Source of the DNA: Phoronis ovalis
Lineage: Eukaryota; Phoronida; Phoronidae
Direction of reading: 5' to 3'
Length of the DNA: 15,483 nt
Assembly: GCA_028565635.1 (NCBI GenBank)
Contig: JAOXYB010027546.1
Location: 1-15,483 of the forward strand
Each line of letters starts with the position of its first letter. Position 1 is the first letter of the stretch. The translations under genes and the position numbers were made by a program. Below are positions 11,401 to 15,483 of this stretch, in pieces. Below the pieces are notes generated by a model. The model was not told the DNA's origin and ran no database searches. It saw nothing but the letters and a program-made list of their open reading frames with translations.

Positions 11401-12816
11401 GCAAACGTTTTCATATCCCACAATAAATACGGTTATTTGTTGCTGATACTACAAAAAAACAGAATATTGAAACAAACTGTTTAATGTTAAGTTAATTAAT
11501 TTAATTTTTCGTATGCACACATTTTGTGTACTTGACATTTATCAATTTTGAATGTCGAAATGCTTTGATTAATTTTTTCGGAAAGATTTACGATTTGATA
11601 ATATTTTTATTGTACCTTTTTCTTTTTCACTTGGTCTCTTATTAAATCCTCCAACTCGTGCTGAAATGAAAAATTGTTAAATTAAATAAGTAACCAACAC
11701 AATGTTAATAAATAAAGCTCACAAAATAGTTTCTGTTAAACAGTTGTCAGTTCTAATTTGTGCATCCAACACCTATGGTCCAATTCCATTATTCAGGTTT
11801 TCCTGCGCAAGTAACTTAAGGCAGCTGTAGCGTGAACGGCCTTATAAATATACACTTACCAAATCATTCACATATTCTAAGTTACCCAATCTGTTGTTCT
11901 CTGCCACTTGTTGAGTCATTTCAAAATTGTCATATATCTACAATGCATAACATATGCTTTATTGGATAAGTTTGGGACAAAATGTTGCCATTTTTATTAT
12001 ATCCTTTTTGATGTGTGTTGACAAAAATCAAATCTTGTTAAAATTTTTTTTTCAAAACATGTGCAGAAAATATATTTTAGGTGTAGATATTTCTCAAGGA
12101 GGGTGCTTAATTAATAAGAAGGAGATTATTTTTAGCCCATAGGTAGCTTACCACGGGATTAGAGTTTTGAGATCTTTGTTCCCGGGGGGCCAGTCAATAT
12201 GAAAGTGGGTACGCATATTCCAACAAAATTTTGCGTGAAAGGGTATGTTTTTCGAACCGCCGGTGTGTAACGCGTGTTACGTGCTTAGGGTCTGCTTTTT
12301 GGCTAAAATGACGAAAGGTGTGACACTTTGTTAAGGGTGTTTTTTCCCAAAAGTCACTTCTTTAAAGGTGTATTTTTTCAAAAAACTCACTTCCTTCGGG
12401 GTGTATTTTCTGCAAAATTTCACTTCGTTAAGGGTTTTTTTAAAAATCCATGTTGGAACATGGGTACCCACTTTCATATTGACTGCCCCCCCCCCCCATA
12501 AATTCTTATGAAAAGTTGACCAAGTTCCCTCCGGAACTTACCTTCAAAACCAGATTCTTTGAAAAGAAAATTATTTAAATGTCACATTATCCACTTTAGT
12601 GTACATTTAACTACTGAAATATATAGATACAAATTGACATTATTTGCTAGAATTGCATATACTCACATTGTCAACTCTATTCATGACTTCAGTTAGTTCA
12701 TCTTTTGTCTCATCGGCAACCCTTTGGGCGAGCGAGCGTGCATTTTTATCTAAAATTGCCTGCGCTGGGCCATCTCCACGGTCCAAGACCGAAATGCTTC
12801 CAACATAATTCATCAT
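5388..12816 (-). CDS. Multi-exon gene for an unrecognised coiled-coil protein (368 aa in the basic model)
   Basis: Join, in minus-strand order: 12816-12667, 11937-11860, 11660-11616, 11448-11365, 10856-10657, 9284-9199, 8893-8793, 8334-8167, 7824-7758, 5616-5510, 5408-5388. This gives 1107 nt including the stop. All donors begin GT, all acceptors end AG, and the phases agree at every junction, including the split codons at residues 186, 215 and 327; chance would rarely give this. The first ~119 residues are mixed, with one tyrosine/valine-rich patch (ITVFIVGYENVC, about 96-107). A proline-bearing acidic linker (DDQPVAPSPDIN) follows at about 129-140. From about 145 to the C-terminus the chain is almost all E, K, Q, R, L, I, M and A with heptad-like spacing, so a long coiled coil. 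No signal peptide, membrane segment or catalytic motif is visible. I do not recognise the family. A structural or scaffold role is inference, and a ciliary or centriolar one rests only on the promoter X-box. Confidence 0.8.
5510..5616 (-). CDS. Coding exon, end of codon 327 to residue 362
   Basis: The acceptor is AATCTGTTTTGAAG and the donor ATG|GTAAGA. Incoming G plus AG gives glutamate 327. Then come LIRYQDSQITAMSTQ and the near-duplicated units REEIERLSEEHREEIKKLM. The intron before it is the largest in the coding part of the gene (about 2.1 kb). If the downstream intron is retained, translation runs on for about 18 hydrophobic residues to a stop near 5441. Confidence 0.83.
6912..6932 (-). 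other. Candidate 21-nt microexon (phase 1-1)
   Basis: In the 2.1 kb intron, acceptor TTTTTGCTACTGAAG and donor G|GTAAAG enclose 21 nt, phase 1-1. This matches the junction between the 7758-7824 and 5510-5616 exons. Inclusion gives EEKR, then D-D-A-M-S-K-E, then E-L-I-R-Y-Q, an acidic in-frame insertion. The pyrimidine tract and the extended donor are both good. Confidence 0.42.
7169..7226 (+). repeat. Left terminal inverted repeat of the ~550 bp element
   Basis: It pairs with 7663-7719. It reads outward to inward through AAAGTTATTACAATGAC and on to GTGTTTTGTATAG. Confidence 0.75.
7663..7719 (-). repeat. Right terminal inverted repeat of the ~550 bp element
   Basis: On the minus strand it reads AAAGTTATCACAATGACC, then GTAGTGTTTAGTATAG, matching the left arm with a few substitutions and one-base gaps. 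Confidence 0.75.
7758..7824 (-). CDS. Coding exon, residues 305-326 plus the first base of 327
   Basis: This 67-nt exon has acceptor TGCTTTTTTATTTAAG and donor G|GTAAGT (7752-7757). It encodes SKIKEVEEELETVKINY and then AEEKR, entering in phase 0 and leaving in phase 1. A ~550 bp inverted-repeat element lies only ~40 nt downstream in the following intron. Confidence 0.83.
8029..8048. repeat. (AT)10 microsatellite
   Basis: Ten uninterrupted AT dinucleotides in the intron between the 8167-8334 and 7758-7824 exons. No function is implied. Confidence 0.9.
8167..8334 (-). CDS. Coding exon, residues 249-304
   Basis: This 168-nt, phase 0-0 exon has a pyrimidine-rich acceptor (GTTTTTTTTAG) and donor GTATGA. 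It encodes KSAGEVDSIREALEARNEK, then KINEMKRKIDELMLDV, and ends in a serine- and threonine-rich tail (KEHSSTNT). The drop in hydrophobic spacing at that tail suggests a short break in the coiled coil before the next exon. Confidence 0.85.
8793..8893 (-). CDS. Coding exon, residues 215-248
   Basis: The acceptor is TTCTTTTTACAG and the donor G|GTATGC. The incoming G plus AT gives aspartate 215, then LEDREDKMQQMFKQIEVKN and a second charged run ending AAEVAK. The 101-nt exon restores phase 0 at its end. It is uninterrupted coiled coil, rich in K, E, Q and M. Confidence 0.85.
9199..9284 (-). CDS. Coding exon, end of codon 186 to residue 214 plus the first base of 215
   Basis: The acceptor is CATTGCTATTATAG and the donor G|GTAAGT (9193-9198). 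The first base completes AA|A, giving lysine. Then come GRKKLERALGQAKEDVQN and LSEKLMQAQQ, a canonical coiled-coil stretch with hydrophobic a/d spacing. It leaves in phase 1. Confidence 0.85.
9821..9834 (-). promoter_or_regulatory. Intronic X-box-like match GTAACTATGGCAAC
   Basis: On the minus strand this fits the stricter 14-base form GTHNYY-AT-RRNAAC at every position. It overlaps the donor of the 27-nt candidate microexon in the 1.37 kb intron. It could be an internal RFX site or a coincidence. Confidence 0.25.
9835..9861 (-). other. Candidate 27-nt microexon (phase 2-2)
   Basis: With acceptor GCTTCTACTCACAAG and donor GATGAG|GTAACT the segment is 27 nt, phase 2-2. It would add N-A-A-V-V-A-G-E-M and change the next residue to R before GRKK. 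A nearer CTGTAG acceptor gives 16 nt and breaks the frame. The composition (AAVVAG) fits the coiled coil less well than the 18-nt candidate. Confidence 0.25.
10293..10310 (-). other. Candidate 18-nt microexon (phase 2-2)
   Basis: The segment TAAAGCTAAAGAAGCTAA is flanked by acceptor TTTTCTATAG and donor GTAAGA. It enters and leaves in phase 2, exactly fitting the junction between the 10657-10856 and 9199-9284 exons. Inclusion would insert six residues, N-K-A-K-E-A, before K-G-R-K-K, in keeping with the coiled coil on both sides. Splice signals, phase and composition agree, so it is a good candidate cassette or constitutive microexon. Confidence 0.5.
10657..10856 (-). CDS. Coding exon, residues 120-185 plus the first two bases of codon 186
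   Basis: This is the longest exon, 200 nt. It enters in phase 0 after acceptor ATTATTTTTTAG and leaves in phase 2 at GTAAGT (10651-10656). It begins FFMDNTRKLEEDDQPVAPSP, a proline-containing acidic linker. The remainder (EESLETAEQLTHRIADLN and on) starts the long coiled coil. An internal in-frame ATG (10848-10850) could serve as a start for a shorter product made from an internal promoter. Confidence 0.85.
11042..11062 (-). other. Candidate 21-nt microexon or alternative first exon
   Basis: A strong donor, GTGGTG|GTAAGC (GT at 11040-11041), lies in the 508-nt intron before the 10657-10856 exon. With acceptor AGATTTTAAG the segment is 21 nt, phase 0-0, encoding YGLKMVV. It could instead be the end of an alternative first exon, with ATG at 11048-11050 in context AAAATGG. 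That reading gives MVV joined in frame to FFMDN. A TATAAATA box ~105 nt upstream (11155-11162) supports the second reading. Neither is proven. Confidence 0.3.
11155..11162 (-). promoter_or_regulatory. TATA-box-like TATAAATA
   Basis: The minus strand reads TATAAATA at 11162-11155. This is about 105 nt upstream of the ATG at 11048-11050, which is followed by a strong donor. It could drive a short isoform lacking residues 1-119. AT-rich sequence makes such matches common. Confidence 0.2.
11365..11448 (-). CDS. Coding exon, residues 92-119
   Basis: This 84-nt, phase 0-0 exon has acceptor GTTTTTTTGTAG and consensus donor GTAAGT (11359-11364). It encodes YQQQITVFIVGYENVCGQ, then a leucine- and glutamine-rich helix ending QQVNE. 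It carries the only clearly hydrophobic patch in the protein (ITVFIVGY), which is too short and too interrupted to be a membrane span. Confidence 0.8.
11616..11660 (-). CDS. Coding exon, residues 77-91
   Basis: This 45-nt, phase 0-0 exon has a very good pyrimidine-rich acceptor (TTTTTCATTTCAG) and donor G|GTACAA. It encodes HELEDLIRDQV followed by four lysines. Its small size and intact frame could allow skipping without a frameshift, but nothing in the sequence shows that it is skipped. Confidence 0.77.
11860..11937 (-). CDS. Coding exon, residues 51-76
   Basis: This 78-nt exon is phase 0 at both ends, with acceptor ATGCATTGTAG and donor GTAAGT (11854-11859). It encodes IYDNFEMTQQVAENN and then LGNLEYVNDL. 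It is polar and helix-prone and continues exon 1 without a break. Confidence 0.8.
12181..12497. mobile_element. Foldback (MITE-like) element with G/C-run termini and internal tandem repeats
   Basis: The left end (GGGGGG followed by CAGTCAATATGAAAGTGGGT, 12184-12222) is inverted at the right end (TGGAACATGGGTACCC through CATATTGACTG and a run of 12 C, 12454-12497). The element has CpGs such as TTCGAACCGCCGG and GTAACGCGTGTTACGTG, foreign to its AT-rich host intron. It contains a 32-33 bp tandem array and no protein-coding capacity. A partial copy in the same orientation lies at 15237. It sits in the intron between the first and second coding exons. Confidence 0.75.
12332..12449 (+). repeat. 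Degenerate 32-33 bp tandem repeat inside the foldback element
   Basis: Units begin near 12332, 12364, 12397 and 12430 (the last partial). Each has the pattern AAGGGTGT, a T-rich run, CAAAA and TCACTTC. A further partial unit (CGAAAGGTGTGACACTTTG) precedes them at about 12312. Confidence 0.65.
12667..12816 (-). CDS. First coding exon, residues 1-50
   Basis: It opens with two adjacent ATG codons (12814-12816 and 12811-12813) after GTCAAG, which puts an A at -3. It ends in phase 0 at a strong GTGAGT donor (12661-12666). The encoded start is MMNYVGSISVLDRGDG, followed by a charged helix-like stretch ending NRVDN. Upstream there are acceptor-like ACAG (exon from 12829) and CTAG (exon from 12821) sites, so the leader is probably spliced just before the ATG. 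The segment is more CpG-rich than the surrounding intron, as expected of coding sequence. Confidence 0.8.
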
Positions 12817-12831
12817 CTTGACTAGAATTCT

Positions 12832-14870
12832 GTATTAGCACTCAGTTAGAATGTCATGGATTCTGAAATTATAATATACAAAACTTAAATGGAACACAAC
12901 ATCTCCACTAGGAAGATATGAAGTCTTTAGCAGCTTTTATGTATCATGTTAAATAGTATACTACAAGAATTAAAATAGAAAATGCAACTTAAACATCCGT
13001 AGAATGTAATATTCTAATAGTTCAAGTATCTTTAACTTGGCATGTACAACATAATTTGCAATAATAAATAGTTTTATTAGCAACCTTACTTTTATTGATC
13101 AAAATATTAAAAGTATTTTTTATGGTAAAATTATTATTTTTACTGAGCAATGTGAGATCTTTAGTATTAACTAAATTCTCTTGTGTTGTATTCTCAGTAG
13201 TCTTGAAGTCACTTGTAGCCAGTACTATTTATATTTCACAACCTTCTAGATAATCATTATCAGACTTATATAATTAATGAGTAGTCTTACAGTGATGACT
13301 GAACATGCATCTATAAATAAACAGATAAAATCACCATGTAAACATTACATAATAACTTTTACTGGTACTGGACCATAAAACATTTCATACTATAACTAAA
13401 AGCATTAAATTTATGTCCACAATGTAATGTTATGCATAGAGATCATGATTATCATGGATTTGCTTATCTTTGTATCAATAAATACTAATTGAAATATCAA
13501 ACAAGATAAAATAGATTTATGGTCACAATACAAATATGGATCAATAGTTAGTATACCATATGAAGAATATTTATATCTCATATGGTCTAGATCAATTTAA
13601 TTTGTATTATGGCTGGTAGAAATTACAGAGACCAATGCAGTTACACAGACATTGTAAAGCTAGACCAAGTTAAGTTCACATTCTAATGGAAGCATGTCCA
13701 GTAGATATCTCAACCCATACAGATGACTGAAGCATACCCAATATTACAACAATGAATTCTAGTATTTCTACCAGTTCTTGCTGTACGTGTTCACCATTGT
13801 TCAGCTACATTAAAATATTGCCAGAAATGCAGCAAAAAGACGGAATAGGTAGTAAAGAACATTTTTTAAACTATCAGAGTAGGTGGCTAATTAGTAAAAT
13901 AATTTCGCTATTTGAGTTTTTATAAAGCCTCTGGCAAAGTATTCAATACCTGATGAAGTAAATAGATAAAACAGACTTAGCCACACTGGATATCAATACA
14001 TAACCAAGTAACAGATACATAGCTATCAAAAGACAACACTGTCCCCTCCCTACCTTAGTTCAAAACAGTGATAACTTAGCCTGGGGATTATGGTTACCTT
14101 TGACAGGTCATGTTAGTCCTAGACTCTTTAGCAACCGTTTACAAGGAAAGTGACTCACACACAGGTAGCGCCTTTTTATTTATAATTTTTGCGCATAGCA
14201 TATGGGAGTTCCAATAGACTATTGACTTTTGGAGCTATCAGTGAAAGTTGAATTTCAATAGACTGAGTGAGTATCTAGAGGATGATAGATGAACTCAGGC
14301 GGTAGGAATTTCATAAAATTTAATTTCGAAGGATAAAACTGTAGAGAAACTGTGAATTGATAGCAGAGAGTTAGTCCTGGACGTTCGCCTATGTCTTTTC
14401 ATAAGATAAAAAGGCGGTGGACTGTATTCTTTACCTTTAGTCTTTACGTTTAAGACTAAAGCCCGGCTTTACTAAAGTAAAGGTAAAGGTAAAGACTAAA
14501 GAGCAATGACGGTATTTTGCAACACTACTTTTGATTATAGGTGCTTACTATTATTGTATTAAAAAAAAATTTACCTCCGTTCAATTGTTAAATATTAAAT
14601 AAAAAATTAAAACGATACAAGATGCAGCACAAATGTGAAATCATGGGTGTGAAATGCGTGCTGCAGATTCAACTTGAACCAATATTACTATTAGTCTATT
14701 TCAAAGTCTGAAAGTATCATTCGGGAGTTTTAACTTTGAATATCCATGTCAGTTTAACTGGCAAATCGTAAAGAAATGTGTAGACTTACAACGGTATCTA
14801 ACAATAAACACTTACGTTTAGAAGCTAATAGGAGTCACATACCTTTCACCATTCACGTTTTCGCACAGGT
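12832..14870 (-). other. Leader intron of the coiled-coil gene, otherwise featureless
   Basis: About 2 kb of AT-rich sequence between the putative untranslated exon and the first coding exon. Apart from the hairpin cluster at 14427-14503 and a short palindrome CAATAG-A-CTATTG near 14210, I see no gene, RNA or element. Its status as an intron depends on the untranslated exon at 14880. Confidence 0.4.
14427..14503. repeat. TAAAG-rich inverted and direct repeat cluster
   Basis: CTTTAGTCTT (14435-14444) is inverted as AAGACTAAAG (14452-14461). CTTTACT (467-473 of the 14 kb block) and AGTAAAG (476-482) form a second hairpin, and GGTAAA repeats follow. It is a compact foldback structure in the leader intron, close to the promoter. 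It may be the end of an old element or a regulatory cluster. Confidence 0.55.
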
Positions 14871-14879
14871 TACAAATAC

Positions 14880-14940
14880 CTGAAACCCATGCAAGGTGCT
14901 TCAAAACATTGCGGTAGCCATTTTCTAGGTAGGCTTGCTG
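14880..14940 (-). other. Probable 5'-untranslated first exon of the coiled-coil gene
   Basis: The minus strand reads GGGTTTCAG|GTATTTG, a good donor with GT at 14878-14879. Upstream is a CpG-bearing stretch unlike the AT-rich intron. The transcription start is not visible, so the right boundary is approximate. Spliced to the acceptor at 12829, an ATG at 14888-14890 reads in frame into the main protein (MGFRILVK before MMNYV). Spliced to the acceptor at 12821 it does not. Confidence 0.45.
14901..14921 (-). CDS. Possible six-codon upstream ORF
   Basis: ATG GCT ACC GCA ATG TTT TGA (MATAMF, stop) has a near-ideal start context (AAAATGG). If transcription begins upstream of 14921 it would be a minimal upstream ORF ahead of the main start and could dampen translation. 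It depends entirely on the unproven leader exon. Confidence 0.25.
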   Translation of the reverse strand: MATAMF

Positions 14941-14942
14941 GT

Positions 14943-14948
14943 CACGTG
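14943..14948. promoter_or_regulatory. E-box CACGTG
   Basis: A palindromic CACGTG in the context GGTCACGTGTC lies four bases from the X-box match. It is a typical bHLH-zipper (USF/MYC-type) site in proximal promoters. Functional support is positional only. Confidence 0.35.
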
Positions 14949-14951
14949 TCT

Positions 14952-14966
14952 GTTGCCCTAAACGAC
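14952..14966. promoter_or_regulatory. X-box (RFX-type) match GTTGCCCTAAACGAC
   Basis: This fits the RFX consensus RYYNYY-N(1-3)-RRNRAC in full: GTTGCC, a three-base spacer CTA, then AACGAC. The spacer is longer than the preferred two bases. RFX factors bind such sites close to transcription starts of ciliary genes across animals. Its place within ~100 bp of the putative leader exon is as expected for a functional site. That is inference from motif and position only. Confidence 0.4.
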
Positions 14967-15236
14967 CGTTAGTGCTGCCTACCTACGGTGCAGTAGCCTG
15001 ACACATAGAGGTCGCTGTGGCATGTGCTGTTTGGAGCTCAAAATACTGAACCAGCAAAAGATAGCTACAAAAATTATAGAATCAAATGTTAATGAGATAT
15101 ATTTTTCTCACATATTAGTTTGGCTCAGATATGTAAAGCATATGCTTTTATATGATGCTAAATTATATTATATTATAAATAAATGTGATTATCAAACAAA
15201 TGGGAATTAATATTGGGGGAGGGGAGTACTTGCTGC

Positions 15237-15375
15237 CCGGGGGGTGGTCAATATGAAAGTGGGTACGCATGTTCCAACAAATTTTTGCATGAAAGGGTAT
15301 GGTTTTCGAACCGCCGGCGCGTAACGCGCGTTACGTGCTTAGGTCTGTTTATTGGCTAAATCACGAAAAGGCCGG
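15237..15375 (+). mobile_element. Partial second copy of the foldback element
   Basis: From the G run through GTCAATATGAAAGTGGGTAC and TTCGAACCGCCGG to TTGGCTAAA, it closely matches the left ~135 bp of the element at 12181, in the same orientation. The similarity fades after CACGAAAAGG. The tandem array and right inverted repeat are absent before the window ends, so it is a truncated or rearranged copy. Confidence 0.7.
15320..15335. repeat. Perfect 16-bp palindrome in the partial element
   Basis: CGTAACGCGCGTTACG equals its own reverse complement. The copy at 12267-12280 keeps it nearly intact (GTAACGCGTGTTAC). Confidence 0.7.
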
Positions 15376-15483
15376 GTGCTTTTTTGGAGGTGACATACAC
15401 TTCCTAACACATCGCTCCCACTAGATAGGAATTTAATTATAAATTAACTCGGAAAATATTACCCTAGTAAAATACGATGGTTT

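Larger units (their letters stand above)
14940..15012 (-). promoter_or_regulatory. Probable promoter of the coiled-coil gene
   Basis: A compact region of higher G+C, containing several CpGs, stands out against AT-rich DNA. It lies directly upstream of the putative leader exon and contains a CACGTG E-box and an X-box match. No TATA box is evident. A plus-strand gene sharing this promoter cannot be excluded, but the short plus-strand ORF at 15022-15210 has no features of a real gene. Confidence 0.4.

Noticed and set aside
15022-15210. 62-codon plus-strand ORF just beyond the promoter
   Set aside because: It is AT-rich, the product has no recognisable feature, and it abuts a repeat. It is not good evidence for a divergent gene.
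1-15483. CRISPR arrays, tRNA or rRNA genes, phage or bacterial systems
   Set aside because: I saw no regularly spaced repeats, tRNA-like cloverleaf or operon structure. The window is consistent only with a eukaryotic nuclear locus.

Overview
The window looks like nuclear DNA of an invertebrate animal. It is AT-rich (roughly two thirds A+T by eye) and has no long open reading frames or bacterial-style operons. Short open segments on the minus strand are each bounded by GT/AG splice signals and join in phase. The species cannot be named from the sequence. Short introns, CpG-containing foldback repeats and an RFX X-box-like promoter site suggest a metazoan, but that is inference.

Layout, read along the minus strand (right to left). 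A small CpG-containing promoter lies at about 14.94-15.01 kb, with an E-box and an X-box match. A probable 5'-untranslated exon ends with a donor at 14880, and a 2 kb leader intron follows. One multi-exon gene then runs from 12816 down to about 5388. Ten exons join without a frame break (12667-12816, 11860-11937, 11616-11660, 11365-11448, 10657-10856, 9199-9284, 8793-8893, 8167-8334, 7758-7824, 5510-5616), and a proposed 21-nt last exon (5388-5408) carries the stop. The predicted product is 368 residues, acidic or charged and largely coiled coil. It has no domain I can name. Several tiny in-phase segments (18, 21, 27 and 21 nt) inside the introns look like candidate microexons.

About 4.7 kb (roughly 500-5170) shows no convincing gene. 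At the left edge a second minus-strand gene seems to begin: an ATG in good context at 496-498, a 25-codon first exon (424-498) and a possible second exon (35-75), running off the window.

Two families of non-autonomous inverted-repeat elements sit in or near the main gene: a ~550 bp element (7169-7719) in a large intron, and a ~317 bp foldback element (12181-12497) in the intron after the first coding exon. A partial copy of the second lies upstream of the promoter (15237-~15375). If the X-box is real, the main gene may be a cilium- or centriole-associated coiled-coil protein. The protein itself gives no independent proof of that.
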